Positions 1 to 9,500 of a stretch of 43,634 bases of DNA are shown in pieces (the first letter of the stretch is position 1; every line of letters starts with the position of its first letter). Source of the DNA: an uncultured Methanobrevibacter sp. (GTDB lineage: Archaea > Methanobacteriota > Methanobacteria > Methanobacteriales > Methanobacteriaceae). The position numbers were made by a program, and so were the translations under genes. Under the pieces are notes generated by a model. It was not told the DNA's origin, searched no databases, and saw nothing but the letters and a program-made list of their open reading frames with translations. The DNA is taken from NCBI GenBank assembly GCA_900314635.1, contig OMVY01000021.1, positions 1-43,634 of the forward strand, read 5' to 3'.

Positions 1-81
1 TTGAATGTATTTTTAGGAGCGCTGATAGTATCTCAAGGATTTTACTCAAAAACGGCCATTCAAAAGTTATCTGAAAACTGA
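1..81 (+). CDS. C-terminal end of an unidentified protein, cut by the window edge
   Basis: Frame 1 is open from the first base to a TGA at 79-81 and encodes 26 residues ending YSKTAIQKLSEN. The composition looks like real protein rather than intergenic AT-rich sequence. It converges on the truncated DUF3800 gene that starts 13 bases further on, which would fit the end of an inserted element (transposase or similar) having interrupted DUF3800. The family is not recognised and a chance open frame of this length is possible. Confidence 0.4.
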   Translation: MNVFLGALIVSQGFYSKTAIQKLSEN

Positions 82-94
82 AATCGTCAGGCCC

Positions 95-298
95 CTAAAT
101 ATATTTTTTAACTTTTGGGGGAGTTTTTGAGCCCTTAATTTCATTAGACTGGCCTATATCCTTTTTATAATTTCTACGAGTCTTTTTTATCAACTTTTCC
201 AACACTTTTTTATCCTCCACCAGTATGGCGGCAAGAACAAAATATTTAGATCCCTTATCTCCCAGGTCACCGCTTTCATCAATAAAAATATAAGACAT
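95..298 (-). pseudogene. DUF3800 protein, N-terminal fragment
   Basis: The N-terminus MSYIFIDESGDLGDKGSKYF carries the conserved acidic IDESGD motif of DUF3800, an RNase H-like fold family often seen in defence islands and near mobile elements. I chose ATG at 298 because family members start just before this motif; a GTG at 307 is also in frame. The family is usually 200 or more residues, but this frame stops at TAG (95-97) after 67 codons, and I see no continuation of the domain in any frame before the window start. It is therefore called a truncated remnant. A TATA-like stretch (about 402-418) and a perfect palindrome (423-438) lie upstream. Confidence 0.7.
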
Positions 299-422
299 GA
301 CAAACACTTTAAACTAATTAAAATAATAAAAAAATTGTATAAAATAAAATTAGTAAAAAGAAATATTTAAGTTTTTTTAAAAAAATGAGCAAAAAACAAT
401 CCCTATATCTTAAATAAAGAAA

Positions 423-438
423 AAATAGTTTACTATTT
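423..438. promoter_or_regulatory. Palindrome upstream of the DUF3800 promoter
   Basis: AAATAGT-TT-ACTATTT is a perfect 7+2+7 inverted repeat, just upstream of a TATA-like sequence (402-418) that reads towards the DUF3800 fragment. The same core, TAGTTTACTA, recurs next to the TATA box of the small-protein/HEPN module at 41400-41413. A repressor or activator site is inferred; no matching regulator is adjacent. Confidence 0.45.
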
Positions 439-553
439 ATAAAAAATAGTAAAAATTACAGTTTAATAACAATTTAACAAATTTAAATCAATTTTTCAAA
501 TTGATAATAATATCATAATCAAACTGTAAAAAACAGCTAATGAGAAATGAAAA

Positions 554-1249
554 TCATATCTGGATTCCAAAAAAGCTTAAGAAGAATCTGGCTATTGGAA
601 TAGTCAGATTGGCTTCAATGAATGCCGCAATTACTAGCAGTACTGCTGAAACCACCAGCAGGATGAAGGATTCCTTGATTTTGTCCTGATGTTTGTTTAA
701 AGACAGCATGAACTTGTCCTTAAAAGACAAGCCAAGCTCGCCAAAATAATGATTGTAGGTCTCATCATGCTTATCTGGACGGATAATATTCCAGACAAAG
801 AGAACAGCAAATTTTAAAAGGACCAGGCCTCCTGCGCATGCTATTATGATAGCTGGAATTTCAAATATTCCATGAGGCAGTGTCAGTGCGATATAGCTTG
901 TCAGATCCATTTGAGCTGCGAAAAAGCCTAAAAACAGACCATTCATTGCCAGAACAGTGATTCCCATAATTCCAAGCAATGCCCCTCCAGCATATAAGAT
1001 CAGTGCGACTGTGAAATTATTTACAAACAATGAATCTGTAGCCAGGGTCACGGTTCCATCAGCTATGTTCTGCTCGAACTGTTGAATCATAGGCTGCAGA
1101 ACGGAAGCAAAGGAATCCGGATAATAGTAAGCAGCAATCAGAGGAATTATAAAAACCAATATTAAAAACAGCAGAATGAACATGTTGTTGGCAAATGAGG
1201 ATTTAATCTCGCCAAGCACCTTGTCAGCATAATATTTAAAATCTGTCAT
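554..1249 (-). CDS. SpoIIM/DUF95-family integral membrane protein
   Basis: This 231-residue protein has hydrophobic segments near residues 22-42, 78-113, 124-153 and 193-225, and the family hallmark LPHGIFEIPA at 124-133. These features match the stage II sporulation protein M (SpoIIM/DUF95) family. The family is widespread in non-sporulating archaea and bacteria, where its function is not established, so the name should not be read as a sporulation role. The ATG at 1249 follows GTGATTTC, an acceptable ribosome binding site, and a strong TATA box (1288-1300, TTTATATATATG on this strand) predicts a short leader. It appears monocistronic. Confidence 0.85.
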   Translation of the reverse strand: MTDFKYYADKVLGEIKSSFANNMFILLFLILVFIIPLIAAYYYPDSFASVLQPMIQQFEQNIADGTVTLATDSLFVNNFTVALILYAGGALLGIMGITVLAMNGLFLGFFAAQMDLTSYIALTLPHGIFEIPAIIIACAGGLVLLKFAVLFVWNIIRPDKHDETYNHYFGELGLSFKDKFMLSLNKHQDKIKESFILLVVSAVLLVIAAFIEANLTIPIARFFLSFFGIQI

Positions 1250-1287
1250 GAAATCACGCTTTTTTTGTTAAATGTAATATTATTTTT

Positions 1288-1300
1288 ACATATATATAAA
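1288..1300 (-). promoter_or_regulatory. TATA box of the SpoIIM-like gene
   Basis: On the minus strand this reads TTTATATATATG, close to the methanogen TATA consensus. It lies about 40-50 nt upstream of the ATG at 1249, which fits a transcription start near 1265-1270. Confidence 0.5.
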
Positions 1301-1455
1301 TCTTGTCCTAAAAAATATTTTTTAAAAGAAAAAACAAGCAAATTTCAAAAAAAATTATAAAAAAATTGAACAAAAAAGAAGTAAAAATAGTTAAAATCGA
1401 GTTTTAACTATTTAAATATAAAATCCAATCAATAGAGGATTTAATAAAAAATATT

Positions 1456-2550
1456 TTAATCAAACAAGGTTTCAGCCACTTCCAAGGAATCTTCCTGTTT
1501 AACCTTGAGCTCTTCAAACATTTCACGCATGAGCTCCGCAGTCCTCCTCTTGCAGTCTCCACAAAGGAGAGTTCCAGCACAGCATTCCTCGTGAATGCTG
1601 TCAAGCTCTTCATCGGAGTCTATCAAATGATATACAAGCATTTCATATATCACACACTCATCAGGCCTTCCGCCTAATTCCTTTTGCTCTTTGAGGGATT
1701 CCCTGCCTCCTGTCTTGGCGGATTTGACCTTCTTCTCTGCTTCTTCAGGGCTTTCATTGAGGTAAATAGCTGTCTTAGGCTTGCTGCTTGACATCTTGTC
1801 TCCTGTAAGTCCTGTTAAAAATCTATGATAAGTTGAAGAAGGTGTGATAAACCCATATTCCTCTTTAAGCTTGGCTGCTATATCTCTTGTCAGTCTTATA
1901 TGAGGGTCCTGGTCGATTCCCACAGGAACTACAACATCCTTCGGACCGCCGTATTCCTCAAGCTGAGGAAGAAGAATATCTGCAACCTGTATCAATGGAG
2001 CATACAAATGAGCCATGTTTGTGCTTTGATCAAAACCATAAATTGCCTTCAGTTGATTGAAATTGGTCTTCTTGGATAATTTATAAGTCAAATCATTCAA
2101 AAGCTTGTTTTCAGACTGAAGATAGACATTCACATTGTCATCGGTTAAATCAAGCCCCAGGGCAATGTAATTAGACAGGTATTCCCTAACAGCAATGTCT
2201 CTACCTTCCTTGAAACTGATTCCCCTTGCAGCATAAGCCTCCATGTCTGCAATGGAGAGGGACAGGAATCCTCCCTTGTCGAAATACCATTTCAACTGGT
2301 CCACAACCATCTTGTGGCCTATGTGCATCTGACCGCTAGGCATCATTCCAGTCATCACAGCAAAGTCCTTTTTGCCGTTAATCAGCGGCACCATCTTGCC
2401 GAAATCCCTGTGAGAGAATACGACTCCCCTTTTCATCAGTCTTGCAGGACTTTCGATGCTGCCTAAAATATCTGAAAAATTTTCTATGCCGAACTCATTA
2501 ACTATATTTTCATAATCAACAAAAGAAGTTGATACCCATGGATTTAACAA
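1456..2550 (-). CDS. trpS: Tryptophanyl-tRNA synthetase
   Basis: This class I aminoacyl-tRNA synthetase of 364 residues charges tRNA-Trp. The HIGH signature is PSGQMHIGHK (HIGH at 76-79) and the KMSKS signature is KMSSS at 252-256. The N-terminus NPWVS followed by an acidic segment resembles archaeal/eukaryotic TrpRS rather than TyrRS, and the length fits archaeal TrpRS. A C-terminal Cys-rich stretch (CCAGTLLCGDCKRR) may bind metal. The start is TTG at 2550, four bases after a strong AAAGGTGA Shine-Dalgarno sequence. endA lies upstream on the same strand, separated by 250 bases that contain three inverted repeats. Confidence 0.92.
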   Translation of the reverse strand: MLNPWVSTSFVDYENIVNEFGIENFSDILGSIESPARLMKRGVVFSHRDFGKMVPLINGKKDFAVMTGMMPSGQMHIGHKMVVDQLKWYFDKGGFLSLSIADMEAYAARGISFKEGRDIAVREYLSNYIALGLDLTDDNVNVYLQSENKLLNDLTYKLSKKTNFNQLKAIYGFDQSTNMAHLYAPLIQVADILLPQLEEYGGPKDVVVPVGIDQDPHIRLTRDIAAKLKEEYGFITPSSTYHRFLTGLTGDKMSSSKPKTAIYLNESPEEAEKKVKSAKTGGRESLKEQKELGGRPDECVIYEMLVYHLIDSDEELDSIHEECCAGTLLCGDCKRRTAELMREMFEELKVKQEDSLEVAETLFD

Positions 2551-2667
2551 AAAATCACCTTTAATTTAATCTCTCTTTTTAAATTGAATAATTGAATAAG
2601 AATTATGTAAACATTTAAGAATATTTTTATTAAAATGAAGCTACTTTTAATTTAAACATAACAAAAA

Positions 2668-2782
2668 GATATTGAATAAAAAGCTTTTCAATAAAATTTT
2701 AAATTCGTCAAAAAATATTGAAAAAACTGCTTTTCAATAAAATTTTAACACCAAAAATATTGATAAAAAGCCTTTCAAATAT
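2668..2782. repeat. Three direct copies of a short inverted repeat between endA and trpS
   Basis: Copies of TATTGAA-N(10)-TTCAATA occur at 2670-2693 and 2716-2739, with a decayed third copy at about 2758-2780. The spacing is 42-46 bases. The first two copies are followed by a shared AAAATTTTAA stretch. They lie downstream of the endA stop and 120-250 bases upstream of the trpS start on the minus strand. They could be leader hairpins, processing or termination elements, or an operator array; the sequence does not decide. Confidence 0.6.
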
Positions 2783-2800
2783 GTTTAAAATTTATTTAAT

Positions 2801-3316
2801 TCAAGGACGAGTCCATTCCACATTGTAATATGTTATATCCAGATCGTCATCCACGACGGCAAGCAGAAGCTTTTTATTTACTCCGTGTGATACCCTGATA
2901 TAACTTGCAAAGTCAAGAACCGGAACGTCCCCTGTTTCGTATAAGACCTTTACAAGATAATCTGAGTGTCCTTTGCCCGGACCTCCTCCCCTGTCATAAA
3001 GCCTGAATTCAGAACCGTACTTGAAACCTGTCTTGATTATGTATCCTCTGTTCTTCAAGTCCTTGTACACCAGATATTTGCCGTAGATATCCCTTTCCCT
3101 GATTAAATCCAGGATATAAGAAACTTCGCATTTCTCATCGTTTTCATAAATGTCTATCCTGCCGCTTTCAAAGAGATAGCAGGCCTCGATAAGTGAAAGC
3201 TCAAGCTTGTCCTCTGACAATCTTCCAAATTGGCTTTTCTGATTAAAGGAAACAGCTCTTTGACTGTTAGCATCAATTTTTATTGTTACAATTTCATCAT
3301 ATAAATCTGCACGCAT
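2801..3316 (-). CDS. endA: tRNA-splicing endonuclease
   Basis: The 171-residue protein matches the short homotetrameric archaeal EndA that cuts bulge-helix-bulge motifs in pre-tRNAs. The catalytic triad is visible as Tyr107 (YGSEFRLY), His117 (KGHSDYLV) and Lys148 (SHGVNKK). Their spacing of 10 and 31 residues equals that of Methanocaldococcus jannaschii EndA (Tyr115, His125, Lys156). The start at 3316 follows TTTGGTGTTTAA. A TATA-like TTATTATATAATG lies near 3382-3392 on the same strand. Confidence 0.93.
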   Translation of the reverse strand: MRADLYDEIVTIKIDANSQRAVSFNQKSQFGRLSEDKLELSLIEACYLFESGRIDIYENDEKCEVSYILDLIRERDIYGKYLVYKDLKNRGYIIKTGFKYGSEFRLYDRGGGPGKGHSDYLVKVLYETGDVPVLDFASYIRVSHGVNKKLLLAVVDDDLDITYYNVEWTRP

Positions 3317-3622
3317 TTAAACACCAAATAATAAAAATAATCTTTTTTTATATTAAATTCACACTTTTAATATATTTTCATTATATAATAAAAACTTAAT
3401 GAAAATTAAAGAAGCCCTAATTAAAAAAAAATTGAATATCTAAAATAATACTCAACTATGAATTGGTTATTAAAAAACAGACTAAATAAAAAAAATAAAA
3501 TTGCAAAAATAGAATAAATCAAAAAAAAATACTGAAAAAAAGCTAAAAAAAGAAAATAATTACTAAAAAAAGAAAATAATTCCTAAAAAACAAAGCAAAT
3601 GAAAAAAATAAAAAATAGGAAA

Positions 3623-4333
3623 TTAGAATACCTTTACAAAGATATTGTTTGCTAATTCCTCAGGCAGTTCTACAAGAGAACCGTCAATAATTACATTATA
3701 TTTATCGCCTACAGGCTCTTCAATTTTTATTTGAGAATCTTTGACAACTCCTTTTCCTATAATCTCAGTAAAGGTAACCGGATTGCCACGTATGAATGAT
3801 ATTACACCTTCCTCTCCATGATGCAACTCAGTTACTGATAATAAGCTGGATTCCCTTATTTTTATATCATCGATGTCTGTGTGATCTGCCATGCAGTCTT
3901 CGCAATTTGCATAGTCAAAATCACAAGCTGGAATCAAACTGTTGCCTGGACAGGTATCAGGGTGTTCAAGCATATGACAGATAGCCCTTTCAGCCTCATC
4001 TGACAATGAATGCTCCATTTCACAAGCCTGTTCGTGGATGTTTTCATCCTTAATTTTCAAAATCTCCTTTAAGAATTTCTCGAGGATTCTGTGCTTTCGT
4101 GTGATTTTTTGAGCTATTTTAATACCTTCAGTAGTCAAACTAGCTCCCTTGTATGGAGTATATTCAATATAACCCAGATCTTCCAGTTTTTTAAGCATCT
4201 GTGTCACGCTGCCCGGAGCTATGCCAAGCTCATGGGACAAAGTTGTGGTGGAAACAAAAGTGTTTTTGCCTCCGAATTTATAAAGGACTTCCAAGTATTC
4301 TTCAATATTCTCACTAATAACCTTAGCTGCCAT
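3623..4333 (-). CDS. DtxR/MntR-family metal-dependent transcriptional regulator
   Basis: This 236-residue repressor-type protein has an N-terminal winged helix (about 1-65), a metal-binding dimerisation domain (Cys104, Glu107 and His108 in CEMEHSLSDEA are the likely ligands) and a C-terminal FeoA/SH3-like domain (about 160-236). A four-cysteine stretch between 128 and 147 (CPG, ACDFD, CEDC) is a possible extra metal site. Proteins of this kind sense Fe2+ or Mn2+ and repress uptake genes. No transporter gene is adjacent, so its targets are elsewhere apart from possible autoregulation at 4447-4472. The ATG follows AGGTGTACAC. Confidence 0.88.
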   Translation of the reverse strand: MAAKVISENIEEYLEVLYKFGGKNTFVSTTTLSHELGIAPGSVTQMLKKLEDLGYIEYTPYKGASLTTEGIKIAQKITRKHRILEKFLKEILKIKDENIHEQACEMEHSLSDEAERAICHMLEHPDTCPGNSLIPACDFDYANCEDCMADHTDIDDIKIRESSLLSVTELHHGEEGVISFIRGNPVTFTEIIGKGVVKDSQIKIEEPVGDKYNVIIDGSLVELPEELANNIFVKVF

Positions 4334-4446
4334 GTGTACACCTGTTTTTTAAGTAGGATATCTTATCGATAACTTAGCTATTTTATTGCTATTTAATTTT
4401 TAATATAGACTATTAATCAGTTCAATACTATATTTAAATAAATCAC

Positions 4447-4472
4447 TATATAAAAGTTTTGGCTAACCTAAA
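4447..4472 (-). promoter_or_regulatory. Promoter and candidate DtxR box of the regulator gene
   Basis: On the minus strand a DtxR-box-like inverted repeat, TTTAGG-TTAG-CCAAAA (4457-4472, one mismatch between arms), lies directly upstream of a strong TATA box CTTTTATATAG (about 4446-4456). The core resembles the classical DtxR/IdeR half-site TTAGGTTAG. This arrangement would let the regulator control its own transcription. The predicted leader to the ATG at 4333 is about 90 nt. Confidence 0.55.
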
Positions 4473-4582
4473 TTAAAAATAGTTTACAGAAACAAGCATC
4501 TGGATAATTAACTAAACAATAATCAAAATAAGAAGAAAATTAGATAATCCATTTAAAAAATTAAAAAAATGAGAAAATAAAT

Positions 4583-6220
4583 TTAAAATGGAATATAAGC
4601 ATATTTATGCAAGCTATAATAAGACTTTGTATTCCAGTTGTTTACCTTGCCCAGATAATTCCTATAACTTGTTGGATCTGCAACATACCACATCTTGCCC
4701 ACCTTGATTTGAGCCCATACATGGCCTGATCTAAAACCGCTATTGAAAGTGCATCCCTGGGCATGTGCATATCTTGCAGGAATCTTGGCCGCCCTGCACA
4801 AGGCAATAACCAGGCTGGCCTGGTCGCAGCAGTTTCCATATTTGGATTTCAAGGTTTTATGAGCGCCTTTCCTACTGTTTGCATAGTAGTCATAGTAAAT
4901 CTGGTCGGCAACATAATGCATGATGATTCCAGCCTTGTCCAGCTTGGAGCTGTATCCCTTGGTCAGCTTTTTAGCCAGTTTCCTAATGGATGCTGTAACC
5001 TTGCATCGGCCTTTTCCAATAAGATATGCCCTGATGCTGGAGCCTTTCTGGTTGAGGCCGTTCTTTCTCTGCTTGGAAATGTCAATGACAGTCAAAGCCA
5101 CTCCGCCGCTGGATTTATAATAATATGAGCTTCCAAGATAGGAGTATTTAACATCATGAAGTCCTCCAGAGACTTTTATCTTGAAATAAGCTATTCCCTT
5201 TTTATTTGTCTTGGCAGTATAAGTCTTGCCGCATATAGTCAACTGGACTATTTTATACTTTAATTTGGAGCCGTACTGGTTTTTCAAGGTAACTGCAAAC
5301 TTCTTTCCCTTCAAGACGTAAAGATTGTTGTTTTTAATATTTGTCTTAACATAAACCGGCATTTTAATTGACTTCTCACATGGAAGATTATATCCAGAAC
5401 CTCCAAAACTTATATTCATCACACAGTACTGCTTGTTTGGAAGAGCAAAAGTGAAAACCCCTTTTGAATCCGTACGTTTTGTATATTTTACACCATCCAC
5501 AATGAAAGTGAATTTAGCATTGGCGAGATAGTCACCGGCACTTGTTTTGAATCGGATGGCGATGGAAGATCCTCTGAATGAATAACTTGGCATTACAACT
5601 GATGTCTTCTCATAAATTGAAACAGAAGCATTGAAAGATGAACCGTTATAGCCTTCATTGCCCTCAAAAACAGCTGAGATATTCCAGATTCCACCTTTGT
5701 ACTTTAAAGGAAGACTAACATATCCATTTTCATCACTTATTTGTGAAACTTCATAGGAGCTTGCGCCATTGCTGATGGTGAAAATAAAATCTTGATATGG
5801 CAATGGATTTGATTCATTATCAACAAGCTGAAGAGCATAATTGTTCCCATAAATGAATGTGTGATTGGAATTCTTATCCAATATGGAAGTATTTACAGGT
5901 TCCTCTTCATCGCCAGAATCATCCCCCTCCTCTGCAGAATCGTTGCCAATCAATTCATTAGCAGCTGTAGCAAGAACATTTCCATTTGAATCTGCTGTTG
6001 GAAGAACATTGCATCCAGATTCCTGATTGTTGGATAAATCAATTGAATCCCCTTGAAGAGCTGAAGATGAATCATATATGTCAACAGCGGAAGCAAGATC
6101 ATCATTCACATCAGAAGTCTCTGGTGATAAATCAGATACTGCAGAGACTGATGAAACTGACAATAAAATGATTCCAATTATTGAAAACAAAAGCAATTTC
6201 TTAAATCTTATATTCAACAC
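4583..6220 (-). CDS. Secreted Ig-like/transglutaminase-domain surface protein
   Basis: This protein of about 545 residues has a signal peptide (FKKLLLFSIIGIILLSVSSVSA), an acidic Ser/Asn-rich linker, about three Ig-like beta domains (about 110-380) and a C-terminal transglutaminase-like domain. The putative catalytic residues are Cys in GNCCDQ, His in GHVWAQ and Asp in VADPTS. The last residues, YAYIPF, match its two paralogues upstream. It lacks the pseudomurein-binding-like repeat they carry. The start is uncertain: GTG at 6220 lies inside the GAAGGTG Shine-Dalgarno sequence, while ATA at 6211-6209 sits six bases after it and gives a typical signal peptide. A TATA box near 6241-6250 implies a very short leader. 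Likely role: wall-associated cysteine peptidase or cross-linker. Confidence 0.85.
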   Translation of the reverse strand: MLNIRFKKLLLFSIIGIILLSVSSVSAVSDLSPETSDVNDDLASAVDIYDSSSALQGDSIDLSNNQESGCNVLPTADSNGNVLATAANELIGNDSAEEGDDSGDEEEPVNTSILDKNSNHTFIYGNNYALQLVDNESNPLPYQDFIFTISNGASSYEVSQISDENGYVSLPLKYKGGIWNISAVFEGNEGYNGSSFNASVSIYEKTSVVMPSYSFRGSSIAIRFKTSAGDYLANAKFTFIVDGVKYTKRTDSKGVFTFALPNKQYCVMNISFGGSGYNLPCEKSIKMPVYVKTNIKNNNLYVLKGKKFAVTLKNQYGSKLKYKIVQLTICGKTYTAKTNKKGIAYFKIKVSGGLHDVKYSYLGSSYYYKSSGGVALTVIDISKQRKNGLNQKGSSIRAYLIGKGRCKVTASIRKLAKKLTKGYSSKLDKAGIIMHYVADQIYYDYYANSRKGAHKTLKSKYGNCCDQASLVIALCRAAKIPARYAHAQGCTFNSGFRSGHVWAQIKVGKMWYVADPTSYRNYLGKVNNWNTKSYYSLHKYAYIPF

Positions 6221-6546
6221 CTTCTAAAACGAGAAAATTTTTATAAATCTTTTTATGATTTTAAACAAACCCAACTGTTTAAGGTTTAATAAAGGAATAA
6301 TGATTAGTTTATTGATTAAAACAATTAATAAAAAGATTTTTTACAGTAGAAATTTTATTTTACATAATATTTAAAACATTCCATTATGTTAAACCTATTA
6401 TCTGTTAATATATTTAGTAAAAAGAAAAAGCAATAGCTATAAGAAAAAAATTAAAAACTGAAAAAAAGGTTTAAAAACTAAAAAAAAGGTTTAAAAACTA
6501 AAAAAAAGGTTTAAAATTTAAAATTAAAAAAAATAGAAAAAAAGAT
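6221..6546. other. AT-rich intergenic region with a 17-20 nt tandem repeat
   Basis: No gene is seen. It holds the TATA box of the downstream surface gene (TTATAAATC at about 6241-6249, read on the minus strand) and three tandem copies of AAAAAAAGGTTTAAAAACT-like sequence at about 6460-6515. Confidence 0.5.
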
Positions 6547-6548
6547 TA

Positions 6549-6572
6549 AAAAGAGGATAAGAATCCTCTTAT
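6549..6572 (-). terminator. Hairpin terminator after the 1017-aa surface gene
   Basis: On the minus strand AAGAGGAT-TCTT-ATCCTCTT forms a perfect 8-bp stem with a 4-nt loop, followed by a T-rich tail, directly downstream of the stop at 6580. Confidence 0.65.
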
Positions 6573-6579
6573 CTATTAT

Positions 6580-9500
6580 TTAAAATGGAATAGTCGCATA
6601 ATTCTTTAAAGAATAATATGAATTTGTATTCCAATTCTTGATATTTCCCAGGCTGTTTCTAGTACTTGTAGCATCAGCTGAGTACCATGTTCCGCCAATA
6701 TATATCTGCGCCCATACATGTCCGGTTACAAGACCGCTTGAGAAGGCACATCCTTGAGCATGAGAGTATCTTGCAGGAATTCCTGCTGCTCTGCATAAAG
6801 CCACGACAAGGTTTGCCTGGTCACAACAGTTTGCAGAACCTGAACTTAAAGTACCGTCAGCACCCTTCTTACTGTTTGCATAATAACTGTAGGCAACATT
6901 GTCCCTTACATAATTGAATATTGCGGTAGCCTTTGCAGCATTAGTGGTCAGACCTTTTGTAAGGCTTGCAGCCTTGTTTTTAATAGCAGTGGTTATTGTA
7001 GCATAACCTGAACTGACCAGATACTGGTCAAGATTGCCTTCAGAGGATTTTACATTCAATCCTGCCTTGTATTGGCTTGAGTTTGCAGTTGTGACTGTTC
7101 CATTAGCAGAAGTGCTTGAACTGCTTGAACCGGAACCGCTTGAACTGGAAGCGAATACGCTGCTGTCAAAGGTACAATATTTAGGCAGATAGCCCTCGGA
7201 TTTATAGAAATCCAGGATCTTTGCAAAACAGAAAGTGTACAATCCAAATCCTGCCTTGCCGGCAGATGAGCCGGAAGTGCTGTAAACAGTAGCATAGTTA
7301 GGCATGTACTTGTTGCTTGAGACAAATGTCAAGATCTCATTTGCTGTTTTGACATACTGGGCCTTGTAGATTGTAGCGCTTAAAGTGTAATTAACAGGGT
7401 TGTTGCTTGAAAGACTCTTATGAGCAATTGAAGCTGAACTTCCTTTGTTGAGTTCGCTTATAGCCTGAGCCATGAGATATGAAAACTCATCTATTGAAAC
7501 TGAAGTTGAACCTACAGTAACTGTTTTAGGCAATACCTTGTTTTTGTTAACATAAGCTTCTACATTAGATGCCGCAGCTTCTATATCCTTGACGGTAAAG
7601 CTTGAACCGCTTGAACTAGAACTGCTTGAACTACTTGAACTATTTGAAGTAGAACTGCCGGAACTAGAACTGCTTGAACTACTTGAACTATTTGAAGTAG
7701 AACTGCTGGAACTAGAACTGCTTGAACTACTTGAACTATTTGAAGTAGAACTGCTGGAACTAGAACTGCTTGAGCTCAATACACTGCTGTCAAAGGTACA
7801 GTAATTAGGCAGATAGCCCTCGGATTTATAGAAATCCAGGATCTTTGCAAAACAGAAAGTGTATAATCCAAATCCTGCCTTGCCCACCGCCTGATTGGAA
7901 CTGTTATGAACAGTAGCATAGTTAGGCATGTAATTGTTAGCATTTGCAAAGGATAAAATTTCCTTTGTCAGGTTTATATATTGAGCTTTGTAAACCTTGG
8001 CGTTTAAAGTATAATTCATAGGACTGTTGGCAGCAATATTATTTTTAATGGATACTGCATTCTTGTTTCCATTGTTGAGATTGCCTATAGCCTCAGCCAT
8101 TAGATATGAAAACTCATCTATTGAAACACTGTAAGAACCTACAGTAACTGTTTTAGGCAATGCCTTGTTCTTGTTGACATAAGCCTTCAAACTTGAAGCA
8201 GCAGTTAGAATATTATTAATGGAATTCTTGCTTGGATCATTGATAACATTCAAAGTCTTGCTGATGCTTGCTTTGGAGTAGACTGAACTGGCTGCATAAC
8301 TCGCCTTGAGGGAGTATGATTTCGCTGCCAGGCTGACATACAGGCTTGCCCTACCATTTGAATCGGTAGTTCTTGTGTAGGTCTTTCCGTTTAATGTGAT
8401 TGTAAGCTTTGCACTCTTCATTGCAGCTCCTGCCCCGTCTTTCAAGTAGAAATACAAGTTGTTGTTTTTAATCAGGGTTGTATTGGAAACTGTAATCTTT
8501 GGAGTGTTTTTAAGAACGCTTACTGTAAGAGCTTTCTTTTTATAAGCATAAACACCTGATGCATAATGATAAATCTGAGTGTAATATTTTCCTGCATTCA
8601 AAGTAAACTTCAATGCAGCTCTTCCATTAGAGTTAGTGGTCTTGGTATAAGTCTTGCCATTAAATTTAAAGGTGACTTTCTGTCCGCTCAATGCCTTGCC
8701 TGCCTTGTCTTTGAGGTAAACATAAAGATATTTGCCTCTTATGACAGTTGAATCGGCTACAGTAATTGAAGGGGTGTTGGCTACTGACTTTAAAGTAACG
8801 GACTTGCTTGCATATGAATAAATTCCAGAAGCATAATGATAAATATTCATTTTATAGCTGCCTGCTGGAAGTGTGATCTTCAATGCCACTCTTCCATTGG
8901 AATTTGTAGTTTTAGTGTAAGTCTTGCCGTTAACCTTGATAGTAAGCTTCTCACCGCTTAAAGCTTTACCTGCCTTGTCCTTGAGATAAGCATAGAAGTA
9001 ATATCCTCTTACTACGGAAGTGCTTCCTGTTGTAATTGCCGGAGTGTTTGCTAAAACATTGATGTTTATAGTCTTGCTGGAAGCAAGATAGTCATCATCT
9101 CCTGCAAAAGCCATCTTCAGGGAGTAGGTTCCTGCAGCCAGGCTGATAGGCAATGCAGCCTTACCATTTGAATCAGTTGTAATGGTATAATTCTTACCAG
9201 ATATTGTGAATGTTATGTTCTTACCTGATAAGGCTTTGTTATTGGAATCCACTAAAGCAGATGTGTAGCTGTATCCTCTGATAACAGAGCTTCCAGAGCC
9301 TGAAATAGAGCTTGACTGCTTTTCACTGCTTTGTAAAGCGGATACTGTTTCCTTTGAAGTGGAATCATTAGCACCGCTGGATTCGATAATAGTAGAAGAA
9401 TTATCAGCAGTTAAAACTTCCTGCGAACTAGCATCACTTGAGACATCCTCAGATACATCACTTGAAACACTCAAAGAATCTGACTCGTCAACAGAACTTT

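Noticed and set aside
554-1249. Evidence for sporulation from a SpoIIM homologue
   Set aside because: The family is common in non-sporulating archaea and no other sporulation gene is present.
4480-4487. TAGTTTAC at 4480 (and at 10281) as further copies of the shared operator
   Set aside because: They are half-sites without a second arm; the one at 10281 is not near any promoter. In AT-rich DNA such matches are expected by chance.
7589-7804. Plus-strand Leu/Glu repeat ORF
   Set aside because: It is the antisense shadow of the Ser-rich minisatellite linker of the surface protein on the minus strand.
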